Of a DNA stretch of 64,000 nt, positions 35,117 to 43,304 are shown piece by piece. Source of the DNA: an uncultured Lachnospiraceae bacterium (lineage in GTDB: Bacteria; Bacillota; Clostridia; Lachnospirales; Lachnospiraceae); the NCBI GenBank assembly GCA_902780385.1, contig CACZFF010000009.1:19008-83007 (forward strand), read 5' to 3'. The notes beneath the pieces were generated by a model. That model was not told the origin of the DNA. It ran no database searches and worked only from the letters and a program-made list of their open reading frames with translations. Made by a program: the position numbers and the translations under genes. Position 1 is the first letter of the stretch. Each line of letters begins with the position of its first letter.

Positions 35117-35896
35117 TCAGGGAATCTGAATGAAGCCATATGTAGGTGCTCCGCTGAGCCATACGGAAACACGATGCCAGCCGTTGCCGGCCTCTGCAGC
35201 TTCTTCAATCGCAACACTCCAGCCGGGAACCAGTTCCATTACAGCTTCGGAATCAGTAGATGCTTCAGAATAAAGGGTCATAGGGTTCTCGATCGTGTAG
35301 ACCGTACCGGCATCGAGAACTGTCGTAGAGGTAACTTCCTCAGCAGGAGCAGCTGCCTCTTCTGCAGGCGCAGCATCCTCTTCGTCTTCTACAACGATTT
35401 CCTGGACCTCTTCCTCAGCGGGAGCAGCTTCTTCTTCAGCGGGAGCGGCTTCTTCTTCAGCGGGAGCAGCTTCTTCCCCGACTGCCTCTTCCTCAGTTTC
35501 TTCTGCAGTCTCTTCTACTGCCTCAGCTTCCTCCTCAGTCTCTGTCTCTGCTTCCGCAACAGCTGTCTCTGCAGCTGCTGTCGCATCAGCCGCGGCAACC
35601 TGTGTGGTTGTTGCTGCAGATGCCTTCTCTTCGTCAGAAGATCCGGAAGTAAGCCAGATCACGATTCCGACAACCGCGAGAAAAGCGACGACACCGATCA
35701 GAAGAAGCAGGTTCTGTCTGTCTTCTTTGCGCTGCTTTTCACGGTCGGCGCTGCTCTTTGCGCTGCTCTCAGCTTTAGGCTCCGCCTTGCTTTCCTTAAC
35801 CGGTGTGACTTCCTCGGCTTCCTCTGTTACAGGTGCCTGAGTCTTTGCCTCTTCCGGCTTCTGGTTTGTGTTTCTTTTTTTCCTGTTATTTGCCAT
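35117..35896 (-). CDS. Membrane-anchored SH3-like protein with acidic repeats
   Basis: Family not firmly assigned. It has 259 residues from the ATG at 35896, which follows GGAGGATGAA. A basic, charged cytoplasmic start (NNRKKRNTNQKPEEA) is followed by one membrane segment at about 61-80 (NLLLLIGVVAFLAVVGIVIWL), then about 100 residues of Ala/Glu-rich spacer with three EEAAPAEE repeats, and a C-terminal bacterial SH3-like domain (YTIENPMTLYSEASTDSEAVMEL, GNGWHRVSVW). It probably reaches into the cell wall. The acidic repeats are encoded by near-identical DNA units and may vary in number. Confidence 0.8.
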   Translation of the reverse strand: MANNRKKRNTNQKPEEAKTQAPVTEEAEEVTPVKESKAEPKAESSAKSSADREKQRKEDRQNLLLLIGVVAFLAVVGIVIWLTSGSSDEEKASAATTTQVAAADATAAAETAVAEAETETEEEAEAVEETAEETEEEAVGEEAAPAEEEAAPAEEEAAPAEEEVQEIVVEDEEDAAPAEEAAAPAEEVTSTTVLDAGTVYTIENPMTLYSEASTDSEAVMELVPGWSVAIEEAAEAGNGWHRVSVWLSGAPTYGFIQIP

Positions 35897-36086
35897 TTCA
35901 TCCTCCTGTTGGCTGCAGTACTGACGCTGCTGATCGTTTTGAATGCAAGCAGGCTCATTTTCATTCCGAGCCATTGTTTATTGTAGCACAAAACCCCGTG
36001 TGAGGCTCGTTACTTTTCCAAGTAACTGCATTTTTTTCAATAAAAATGTTCAATTCTAAAAACAAATTATCTGTTTAAAAAACAAA

Positions 36087-36920
36087 TCATCTGCGGATCA
36101 CTGTGAAGTAGATAATGACCAGCAGTCCGAGAACGATCCTGTACCATCCGAATACCTTGAAATCGTGTGAGCGGATATAACTCATCAGGAAGCGGATGAT
36201 CAGGACAGAGACGACAAAGGCGACGATCATGCCGACCGCCAGAATTGCCATTTCCATACCGGAAAAATAAAGTCCGTATTTGACGATCTTGAGAAGGCTG
36301 GCGCCGAACATGACCGGGATGGCCAGAATAAAGGTGAACTGCGCCGCCACTGTTCTGGATACACCGATCATGATTCCGCCCAGGATCGTCGCGCCGGAGC
36401 GGGAAGTGCCCGGAAAGATCGCGGCGATCAGCTGGAACAGCCCGATGAAAAGGGCTTCGCGGTAGGTCAGGTCCCGCAGCTTTCTGGTGACAGCCTTTTT
36501 ACCTGAATTGCGGTTCTCCACTATGATAAAGGCGATACCGACCACGATCAGCATGACCGAAACTACGAACCAATTGTAAAAGTGCACCTCCAGCCAGTCG
36601 TCAGCCAGAATTCCCACAAGGGCGGCGGGGACACAGGCCACAATGGTCTTGCACCAGAGGCTGATCGTATCCTTGTCGATATAGCGCTTTCCGGCCGCGG
36701 AATCTTTTTTGACAGGCCAGATCGTGTTCCAGTAGAGGACCACGACTGCCAGGATCGCTCCCAGCTGAATCACTACGAGAAACATCTGCCAGAAAATCGC
36801 CGAGACGCGGAGCGTCACAAACTCATTCAGCAGGATCATATGACCGGTGCTGCTGACGGGAAGCCATTCCGTAATGCCTTCCACCAGTCCGAACAGCGCG
36901 GCTTTCAACAGTTCAATCAT
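36087..36920 (-). CDS. uppP: Undecaprenyl-diphosphatase UppP (BacA)
   Basis: Integral membrane enzyme recycling undecaprenyl pyrophosphate to the monophosphate lipid carrier for wall synthesis; also a bacitracin resistance factor. It has 277 residues, the usual size. The active-site motifs are GLVEGITEWLPVSSTGHMIL at the N-terminus and FPGTSRSGATI in the second half. It is a single gene on the minus strand. Confidence 0.96.
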   Translation of the reverse strand: MIELLKAALFGLVEGITEWLPVSSTGHMILLNEFVTLRVSAIFWQMFLVVIQLGAILAVVVLYWNTIWPVKKDSAAGKRYIDKDTISLWCKTIVACVPAALVGILADDWLEVHFYNWFVVSVMLIVVGIAFIIVENRNSGKKAVTRKLRDLTYREALFIGLFQLIAAIFPGTSRSGATILGGIMIGVSRTVAAQFTFILAIPVMFGASLLKIVKYGLYFSGMEMAILAVGMIVAFVVSVLIIRFLMSYIRSHDFKVFGWYRIVLGLLVIIYFTVIRR

Positions 36921-37070
36921 GAATACTATGTCCTTCCTTTATTGTCCCGGAGCATTGCTATTGTTTACCGTGCTTTACCGTAAACGGCAAAGTGTTTTTT
37001 ATTATGCCGTTACAGCAACATACTTTCGGGTAATAGTCTTTCAAATAATAATCTTTCCGGTATTATCCTT

Positions 37071-38264
37071 TCAGCGATCCGGATATTCTGCTTCCACAAA
37101 GCGCCTGATGGCGGCAAGAGAACGCTCTACCTTCTCTGTGTCCACGCAGTAGGCAACACGGAAGAAGCCGGGGGCATGGAAGCCGTCGCCGGGCACAAAG
37201 ACAAGGTCATATTTGAGGGCCTTTTGGCAGAAGGCAGTCGCGTCGTCCTCCAGTGCTTTGGGCATGATGTAGAAGGTACCGCCGGGACGGGGGACTGTGA
37301 ATCCGAGCTCTTTGAAGGTGTCATAGAGCAGGTTCATGTTGGTCTCATAGACCGAGAGGTCGGAAGTGTCTTCGATGCAATAAGCCGCTGCCAGCATGGG
37401 CAGGGAGGAAGGGCAGTTGTGGCCCAGGCCCCGGGAAATCTGTCCCATCATGGCGACCATCTTGTCCGCCTGCTCACAGTCCGGGGAGACCGCTACATAG
37501 CCGACACGTTCGCCGGGCACGGAGAGGGACTTGGAGAAGGAGTAGCAGGTCAGCGTGTGAGGGTAAAACTTTGCCGGATAGGCCTGCTTTTTGCCGTCAA
37601 ACATGATCTCGCGGTAGGGTTCATCGGAGATCAGGAAGATGGTGTGGCCATAGCGGGCGGATTTCTCAGTCAGCACCTCTGCCAGGCGGGTAAGTGTCTC
37701 CTCGGTGTAGACCGCGCCGGAGGGATTATTGGGTGTATTGATCAGAACCGCGGCAGTCTTTTCGTTAAAGATTCCGTCCGCAGCATCGAAGTTGATCTGG
37801 AAGTCGTCCTCCTTGATGGGCACAATGCGCATTTTCGCGCCGGTACCTTCAATATAGGGGCCATACTCAGAGAAAAAGGGAGCGAAGACCATGACTTCCT
37901 CACCCGGCTCTGTCACACAGCGGAGAGCATGGGCAATAGCGCCTGCCGCACCGGAAGTCGGGAAAATATGTCCTGCCTCATAAGCCATATCGAAACGCTT
38001 ATTCAGGGACTCGGCGACCATCTTCTTGACGCGGGGATCGCCCATGGTCGGATTGTATCCGTGAAGCTTCAGGGGCTCTTCTTCCTGCAGCAGCCTGACA
38101 GAGATATCTCTGTAGCTGTCCGGCGCAGGCACCGAAGGATTCCCGAGACTGAAATCAAATACATTTTCGTATCCTATTTCCTTTCCGCGCGCGGTCGCGT
38201 ATTCCGACAGTTCGCGGATCACAGACTTGTTATCGAGCATTGCAAGGTATTTCTGATTGACCAT
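37071..38264 (-). CDS. Pyridoxal-phosphate aminotransferase (class I/II)
   Basis: Cytoplasmic fold-type I aminotransferase of 397 residues. The lysine that binds PLP lies in CYSFSKSLSVPGERVGY; NTPNNPSGAVYTEE and ISDEPYREI are the conserved cofactor-binding loops, and FFRVAYCVD contains the substrate-carboxylate Arg. It resembles aspartate/tyrosine-type enzymes, but the amino acid specificity cannot be read. The AAGGAGG site lies inside the end of the upstream gene (2-base gap), so the pair is probably one operon. Confidence 0.9.
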   Translation of the reverse strand: MVNQKYLAMLDNKSVIRELSEYATARGKEIGYENVFDFSLGNPSVPAPDSYRDISVRLLQEEEPLKLHGYNPTMGDPRVKKMVAESLNKRFDMAYEAGHIFPTSGAAGAIAHALRCVTEPGEEVMVFAPFFSEYGPYIEGTGAKMRIVPIKEDDFQINFDAADGIFNEKTAAVLINTPNNPSGAVYTEETLTRLAEVLTEKSARYGHTIFLISDEPYREIMFDGKKQAYPAKFYPHTLTCYSFSKSLSVPGERVGYVAVSPDCEQADKMVAMMGQISRGLGHNCPSSLPMLAAAYCIEDTSDLSVYETNMNLLYDTFKELGFTVPRPGGTFYIMPKALEDDATAFCQKALKYDLVFVPGDGFHAPGFFRVAYCVDTEKVERSLAAIRRFVEAEYPDR

Positions 38265-38266
38265 GT

Positions 38267-39280
38267 TTATACCTCCTTCTGATTCATTTCCTTTTGGGCA
38301 TATATAAAAAGCGTTTTATCCGCAGCTTCTCCTTCCTTTTCCGGAGTACAGCTTCCTGCGGGCACAAACCCCAGTTTCGTGAGCAGATGCTGCGAAGCGG
38401 CGTTGTCATTGCGCGCATCAGCCCGCACACATGTAAATCCCAGTTCCGTAAAACCATAACGCAGAAGCGCCCTGCTGACTTCCTCCGCAATTCCCTGTCC
38501 GCGCCATTTGGCCCCGACCAGAAACCCGAAATCCGCGTCAAGAGCTGAAAGTCCCAGTGCCTGTGCCTCCTGCTCCTGCCGGGACGTGATGGCGGAATAG
38601 CCGATCCGTCCGATCAGGACCTCCGGCTCATCCTTTAAAAAAACCGCCCAGTGGCCGAAGCCGTACAGGCCATAGATCCGCTCAATATAGGCTCTCAGAA
38701 TCTCTCTTTCCCTGGCGCGGTCCGCAGAGGGAGGCTGGAGAAAGCGGCAGGCCTGAGCGTCATAGAGGGCATAGATCCCGTCCAGATCCTCTTCGGTAAA
38801 CTCCCGTACAAGGCATCGCTTCGTCTCCAGGATCGTCCATGGAAGGCCTGCTGCCCGCTGATACATTTTGACATAGCTGTCCGCATCGACCAGATCCGGC
38901 TCCTGCACGATATAAGGAGCTCCCGAAAAGCGCTCCGCGGAATTGTCCGCATGTGCATATCCTATTGCGTACGCTCCCTTTTCCAGAAGTTCCCGCAGGA
39001 CATGGCCGCCCTCGCACAGAAAGAGCGTCTCCTCAATCCCGGGAGCACCCGCTGCTTTTCCGGCAGTTGGAAAAATCTGCTCCGCTGACGCAGCAGCATT
39101 CTCCGCTGAAAAAAGCACTTCCCGGGCAGCTGCAGCAGCAGCTTCCGCTGAATCCGCTGTCAGAATACCGCTGATCAATCCGGCTTCCCGGAGAGCTTCT
39201 GCCGTGCGGGTCATCTCGGCCGTCACTGCATCAGAGTGCACAGCCTTTGGGTTTTTGATCAAAAAAACTGCTTTCAACAT
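38267..39280 (-). CDS. Two-domain protein with C-terminal GNAT acetyltransferase
   Basis: A 337-residue fusion. The N-terminal 160 residues are weakly like a degenerate HAD or Rossmann-type domain (LLEKGAYAIGYAHADNSAERF, QEPDLVDADSYVKMY) with an Ala-rich low-complexity stretch. The C-terminal part is a GNAT domain: LVREFTEEDLDGIYAL, GFLVGAKWRGQGIAEEVSRALLRYGF (acetyl-CoA loop) and NDNAASQHLLTKLGF. The acceptor is unknown. The start at 39280 lies only 7 bases after a TATAAT box and has no ribosome site, suggesting a leaderless transcript. Confidence 0.8.
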   Translation of the reverse strand: MLKAVFLIKNPKAVHSDAVTAEMTRTAEALREAGLISGILTADSAEAAAAAAREVLFSAENAAASAEQIFPTAGKAAGAPGIEETLFLCEGGHVLRELLEKGAYAIGYAHADNSAERFSGAPYIVQEPDLVDADSYVKMYQRAAGLPWTILETKRCLVREFTEEDLDGIYALYDAQACRFLQPPSADRAREREILRAYIERIYGLYGFGHWAVFLKDEPEVLIGRIGYSAITSRQEQEAQALGLSALDADFGFLVGAKWRGQGIAEEVSRALLRYGFTELGFTCVRADARNDNAASQHLLTKLGFVPAGSCTPEKEGEAADKTLFIYAQKEMNQKEV

Positions 39281-39287
39281 AACAGCT

Positions 39288-39317
39288 ATTATAACGACAT
39301 AAATATATCGATGTAAA
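39288..39317 (-). promoter_or_regulatory. Promoter giving a likely leaderless mRNA
   Basis: Minus-strand TTTACA (39312-39317), an 18-base spacer and TATAAT (39288-39293). The ATG of the downstream gene begins 7 bases past the -10 box, where transcription should start. Confidence 0.6.
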
Positions 39318-39355
39318 GTGGAAAACAATGCCCTTGCAGGACAAAACCGCCAAAA

Positions 39356-39483
39356 AGTTACAGTACACGCCCTATCGAGGGCGTGTACATGTAACGTCGC
39401 GAAAATCGCATTCCAATACGCTTCGCGCGCGATTTTCGCCGTTCAACTCGGGTTTTTCGCGAAAAGCGCGCGAAAAACACTCG
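39356..39483. repeat. Run of three consecutive hairpins
   Basis: Three perfect or near-perfect stems follow each other: GTACACGCCCT/AGGGCGTGTAC (flanked by GTTACA/TGTAAC), GCGAAAATCGC/GCGATTTTCGC, and GTTTTTCGCG/CGCGCGAAAAAC. The first core also occurs at 20402-20435, and the third resembles the middle hairpin of repeat copy C. No open frame is convincing. Together with the RNA candidate and terminator it fills the gap 39281-39937. Confidence 0.7.
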
Positions 39484-39666
39484 CGTTTCAGGTGGGTCTG
39501 TAACGCCCAAAAACTCTTATCTGCCCCGGTTCAGAAACGTAATCAACAGCATGTGAGAGCTCCCGAAACTTCCTGCAGTACTTGTTAAAAATTTGTTCAT
39601 ATTTTATTAAATGATTTTTAAATTGTTTCTCATTGTCCGTCCATTTTTCATAAGTATACTCTGTTT

Positions 39667-39795
39667 ATAAGCTGAACAGCGAAAAGCAGTACAGCTCAAA
39701 ATGTCGCCAATGCAGCAGGCTTACGAATAACTTTTTCATAACTATGCCAGGTACGCAAGTACCTGGCATCCTCCCTTTTATGGGGGTTTTTATAT
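39667..39795 (+). ncRNA. Candidate small RNA
   Basis: A plus-strand unit with promoter TTGTCC (39633-39638), a 16-base spacer and TATACT (39655-39660). The predicted transcript of about 130 bases carries an AGCTG/CAGCT hairpin, a perfect GCCAGGTAC-gcaa-GTACCTGGC hairpin (39747-39768) and ends in CTCCC/GGGGG followed by TTTTTA. No coding frame of note lies inside. It matches no RNA family I can recall. Confidence 0.4.
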
Positions 39796-39802
39796 TTTAC
39801 AG

Positions 39803-39846
39803 TAAAAATATCGCGTCCGGGGATTGCTCCTCCGGACGCGTTTTTG
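39803..39846. terminator. Bidirectional terminator after whiA operon
   Basis: A 9-bp stem CGCGTCCGG / CCGGACGCG with T-runs on both sides: ATATTTTTAC on the minus strand and TTTTTGTTTT on the plus strand. It ends the hprK-murB-rapZ-whiA-HPr-like cluster. Confidence 0.88.
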
Positions 39847-39937
39847 TTTTCAAATATTCAATTGTCCATCCCGCTTCTTTTCCGCACTGTATGCTGCAGT
39901 CAAAGCAGAATGTACCGGCCGGCCCGGGCGCCGGTCA

Positions 39938-40216
39938 TCAGACAGCTGCGCAGGCCTTTTTCTCTCCACAGCAGAGGAAAGCGGAAATCTCATCCATAGC
40001 CCTGGCCTCATCGTCTCCATCAATCATAACCTCTATACTATCGCCGGACACAGCCTGAAGAGACATCATGCCCATGATACTCTTAGCATTTACCTTCCTT
40101 GTACCATGTTCAAGATACACACGACTCTCGTACTTGCTCGCAACCTGTACCAGCTCTGCAATAGGACGGCCTTCCAGTCCCTGCGGCCGATTGATCAAGA
40201 TCGATTTCCTCAGCAT
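39938..40216 (-). CDS. HPr-family regulatory protein (Crh-like) with Ser46 but no His15
   Basis: A 92-residue HPr fold protein. The HPr-kinase site is intact: NAKSIMGMMSL with Ser at exactly residue 46. The enzyme I site is lost: the loop reads GLEGRP with Glu at residue 15. By analogy with Bacillus Crh, which has Gln15 and Ser46, it should be phosphorylated by HprK and act as a CcpA corepressor without carrying phosphate to sugars. A Cys-Cys-containing tail (FLCCGEKKACAAV) is additional. It follows whiA, the position of crh in Bacillus, and ends the operon. AGGAG precedes the ATG. Confidence 0.92.
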   Translation of the reverse strand: MLRKSILINRPQGLEGRPIAELVQVASKYESRVYLEHGTRKVNAKSIMGMMSLQAVSGDSIEVMIDGDDEARAMDEISAFLCCGEKKACAAV

Positions 40217-40281
40217 ACAAAACTCCTATCCTGCGGTTTCCCGCTGTAATCATTAAATTGATCCTGTTCATTCCGGAATCC

Positions 40282-41289
40282 TCAGGAAGGATTTTTTTCC
40301 TCCCGTGCTTTCTGCGCGAGCGCGGACAGTTTCCGGAGTCGATGATTCATGCCCGATCTTCCGACCGGTGGTTTGGCGAGTTCTCCCAGTTCCGTCAAAG
40401 AAGCACCGGAGTGCTCTGTACGAAGATCTGCTGCTTCGCGGAGCGGGGCAGGAAGTGTCTGTAAAATACCGTTCTCACGAAGATAACGGATATCCTCCAT
40501 CTGTCTGCCCGCGGATTTGACGGTCTTGCCGATATTGGCGGTCTCGCAGTTGACACGACGGTTTACGGAGTTTCTAACCTCTTTGAGAATGCGCGCATTC
40601 TCTGTCGCCATCAGGCCGACAGAAGTTTCCATCAGATGCAGAAGTGTGACAATATCCTCGGAGTCCTTTACATAGACAACAAAGTACCTTTTGCGGCGTG
40701 TCATCCCTGCGTGGATTCCGTGTCTGGAGAGCACCCCCTGCAGCTGCAGTGCCTGCGGCTCCGAAAAGCATCGGTATTCCAGATGATATCTCCTGACCGG
40801 GTCGTTCATAAACCCTGTGCACAAAAACATCTCCCGAAGATACGCTCTGCTCCTCTTCCCGCCGACAAGCTCCGGCTCCAGCGTCCCGTCCTGAATACGC
40901 AGCGTCCCGTCCCTGTTCAGAAAACGGAGCCTCCGCAGCAGATCTGTGATCTGCTCCGAAGCATCCAGCAACAGGTCCGGAGGAACTGCTTTTTCTCTGT
41001 TTGCGGGTGTCCCGGCACCTTCAGTCTGTGCTTCCGTCTTCATTTCAGTGAAAGACATCCACGAAGCCGGGAAACCAGAATTTATATTAACGTTTTTCTG
41101 AATTAAAGTAAAGCACTTTCTTAAGGCCAGAATATTGCCTGCGGAAAAATGCAGCCGGATCAAGCCGTCTTCCGATGTACTTAAGGTACAGATATTGGCA
41201 ATGAGAGCCGCAAGGGCCGTATCCCTGTCCTGCCTCCCGGGCGGGATCAGTCGGGCCGCTTCCGCCCGCAGATTACCGGAAAAAGACAT
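40282..41289 (-). CDS. whiA: WhiA-family DNA-binding protein
   Basis: A 335-residue WhiA family protein combining a LAGLIDADG-like N-terminal fold (MSFSGNLRAEAARL, GGKRSRAYLREMFLCTGFMNDP, EYRCFSEPQALQLQGVL) with a C-terminal helix-turn-helix (HSGASLTELGELAKPPVGRSGMNHRLRKLSALA). In actinomycetes it controls sporulation; in Firmicutes it affects chromosome segregation and division. It lies between rapZ and the HPr-like gene; yvcK, which usually separates rapZ and whiA, is absent. Confidence 0.95.
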   Translation of the reverse strand: MSFSGNLRAEAARLIPPGRQDRDTALAALIANICTLSTSEDGLIRLHFSAGNILALRKCFTLIQKNVNINSGFPASWMSFTEMKTEAQTEGAGTPANREKAVPPDLLLDASEQITDLLRRLRFLNRDGTLRIQDGTLEPELVGGKRSRAYLREMFLCTGFMNDPVRRYHLEYRCFSEPQALQLQGVLSRHGIHAGMTRRKRYFVVYVKDSEDIVTLLHLMETSVGLMATENARILKEVRNSVNRRVNCETANIGKTVKSAGRQMEDIRYLRENGILQTLPAPLREAADLRTEHSGASLTELGELAKPPVGRSGMNHRLRKLSALAQKAREEKNPS

Positions 41290-41352
41290 CTTGGCAGCTT
41301 CACCTCCATGTACAGTTCTTTACAAGTACCTATGTCTGAAAACAGTTTTCTT

Positions 41353-42210
41353 CTACTTTTTTGAATCCCTGTGGTAGATCTTGAGCGCGTAATCCCCATG
41401 GTCCTTAAGGTCCTCATACAGGCAGTTGGCAATAGTCACGCTGCGGTGCTGACCGCCCGTACAGCCGATGGCGATCACCAGCTGGTTTTTTCCCTCATCG
41501 ACATAGTAGGGGATCAGGAAGCGGATCATGCTGCTCAGCATTTTCCTGAATTCGGTCGTCTGGGGAAAAGAGAGCACATAATCCGAGACAGGCTTGTCAT
41601 TGCCTGTCAGGTTCTTGAGCTCATCGATGTAATAAGGATTGGGCAGAAAACGGACATCAAAGACAAGATCCGCATCGTGGGGGATCCCGTTTTTGAAGCC
41701 GAAAGACATGACCGAAACGATCAGGGAATTGTATTTCTCGTCGTCGACAAAAACCCTGATCAGTTCCTCGCGGAGTTCTCGCACAAGCAGACTGGACGTA
41801 TCAAAAACATAGTCCGCCTTGGATTTGATCTGGCGCAGGATCTCGCGCTCCTTGCGGATCCCGTCCTCCACACGGCCCTGGGGCTCGCAGGGATGGGCGC
41901 GGCGAGTCTCTTTATAGCGCTTGATCAGTGTGTCGTCACTGGCGTCCATGAACAGGATCTCATAATCATATCCCCTCTCGCGCAGCGCGGACAGATCTTC
42001 CTCCACATAGATAAAAGGACGGTCAGCGCGCACATCGAGTCCCAGAACAACCTTGTCTATGTTGCTGCCGGGCATGAAAACCAGTTCCATAAATTTATCG
42101 ATCAGGCGGACAGGCAGATTATCGACGCAGTAATATCCTCCGTCTTCGAGAATCTTGATCGCAGTTGCCTTTCCGCCGCCGCTCATTCCTGTCACAACGA
42201 CAAAACGCAT
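41353..42210 (-). CDS. rapZ: RapZ-family nucleotide-binding protein
   Basis: A 285-residue RapZ/YvcJ protein. The enterobacterial member is an RNase adaptor for GlmZ; the Firmicutes role is less clear, with nucleotide hydrolysis reported. The ATG at 42210 has GGAGGGGG upstream. The N-terminus reads MRFVVVTGMSGGGKATAIK: the usual Ser/Thr after the P-loop Lys is Ala here, though a Thr follows. The C-terminal domain IAIGCTGGQHRSVTIANCLYEDL is typical. It lies downstream of murB. Confidence 0.94.
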   Translation of the reverse strand: MRFVVVTGMSGGGKATAIKILEDGGYYCVDNLPVRLIDKFMELVFMPGSNIDKVVLGLDVRADRPFIYVEEDLSALRERGYDYEILFMDASDDTLIKRYKETRRAHPCEPQGRVEDGIRKEREILRQIKSKADYVFDTSSLLVRELREELIRVFVDDEKYNSLIVSVMSFGFKNGIPHDADLVFDVRFLPNPYYIDELKNLTGNDKPVSDYVLSFPQTTEFRKMLSSMIRFLIPYYVDEGKNQLVIAIGCTGGQHRSVTIANCLYEDLKDHGDYALKIYHRDSKK

Positions 42211-42256
42211 ATTTCCCCCTCCATGCCAAACTCTTCCGGATTGCTCAGGTGCGGGC

Positions 42257-43234
42257 TCAGAATTCACCCAGGAAAATCACTTCACGCTCCAGCCTGACTC
42301 CTGTGTCTTCGAATACTTTTTTCTGGACATCACCGATCAGTTCCCGGATCTGTGCGGAAGTAGCTCCTCCCTTGTTGATGACAAAACCGCAGTGTTTCTC
42401 GGAGACCTGTGCTCCGCCCACACTGTAGCCGGCAAGGCCGGCGTCCATGATCAGCTTGCCTGCAAACATTCCCTCCGGCCGTTTGAATGTGCTGCCGGCA
42501 CTGGGATATTCCAGGGGCTGTTTGGAACGGCGCCTTTCAGCCAGATCCGCGATCCTGGCGCGCACCTTCTCCGGATCTTCCGGCATCAGTTCAAACTGTG
42601 CCCGCAGAGCCACCGCATCGATGCTGCGCAGCACACTGGTCCTGTAGCCGAAGGCCATCTGTCTGCCGCTGTAGTCCCGGATGCTGCCGTCCGGCATCAG
42701 CAGACGCACCGAGCGTGTGACAAACCGGATCTCGCCGTCATAGGCGCCCGCATTCATCACCAGACCTCCTCCCACAGTGCCGGGAATACCAGCCGCAAAT
42801 TCTAGACCGGTCAGGCCGTTTTCCATGGCTGCCAGTGCCGCCGCCTTGAGTGTGGCTCCGGCGCCGGCAGTGACGCAATTTCCCTCCACGCAGACTCCGT
42901 CGAGAGGAAAATCCCCCTCCAAACCTGCAGACAGGTCCTGCGCACTCTGACTCCCCTCCGCGGAAGGGGCAGCCGCTGCGGTGACGATCACCCCCCGGTA
43001 GCCGCCGTCGCCGATCAGAAGATTTGTGCCTCTTCCCAGAAGGAAATACGGCTCTTCCCGTTCCCTGAGCAGCTTCAGGAGAGATGCCATTTCCTCTTCC
43101 GTCTTCACGACCGCAAGGACATCCGCCGGCCCGCCGGTCCGGAACGAACAGTGCCGGTCCATCGGTTCATTATAATAAATCTGCCCCTGGGGCAGAATCT
43201 GCTCCATTTCCTCCTGCAATGCTCTGTGAATCAC
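42257..43234 (-). CDS. murB: UDP-N-acetylenolpyruvoylglucosamine reductase
   Basis: FAD enzyme reducing UDP-GlcNAc-enolpyruvate to UDP-MurNAc, an early step of peptidoglycan synthesis. It has 325 residues from a GTG at 43234 that follows GGAGGAGGAGAC; the longer ORF to 43366 reads through repeat copy E and hprK and is rejected. FAD-binding motifs HCSFRTGGPADVL and AAGIPGTVGGGLVMNAGAYDGE are present, with the catalytic Ser in PSAGSTFKRP and Glu in VSEKHCGFVINKG. It lies between hprK and rapZ. Confidence 0.95.
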   Translation of the reverse strand: MIHRALQEEMEQILPQGQIYYNEPMDRHCSFRTGGPADVLAVVKTEEEMASLLKLLREREEPYFLLGRGTNLLIGDGGYRGVIVTAAAAPSAEGSQSAQDLSAGLEGDFPLDGVCVEGNCVTAGAGATLKAAALAAMENGLTGLEFAAGIPGTVGGGLVMNAGAYDGEIRFVTRSVRLLMPDGSIRDYSGRQMAFGYRTSVLRSIDAVALRAQFELMPEDPEKVRARIADLAERRRSKQPLEYPSAGSTFKRPEGMFAGKLIMDAGLAGYSVGGAQVSEKHCGFVINKGGATSAQIRELIGDVQKKVFEDTGVRLEREVIFLGEF

Positions 43235-43245
43235 GTCTCCTCCTC

Positions 43246-43304
43246 CTTCGCGGCACAAACATCCGGAGCGAAAAATATTGCATCGGCAATATTTTTCACT
43301 CTTC
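43246..43304. repeat. Multi-hairpin repeat, partial copy E
   Basis: Only the end of the repeat is present: CGCGGCACAAA and the terminal stem GCGAAAAATATTGC/GCAATATTTTTCAC, whose core differs from copies A-D yet pairs perfectly. The hprK stop codon TGA lies inside it, as for amylosucrase in copy A. Confidence 0.8.

Noticed and set aside
39938-40216. Decayed HPr pseudogene
   Set aside because: Full length, a good ribosome site, a conserved operon place and a perfect Ser46 segment argue for a functional regulator despite the missing His15.
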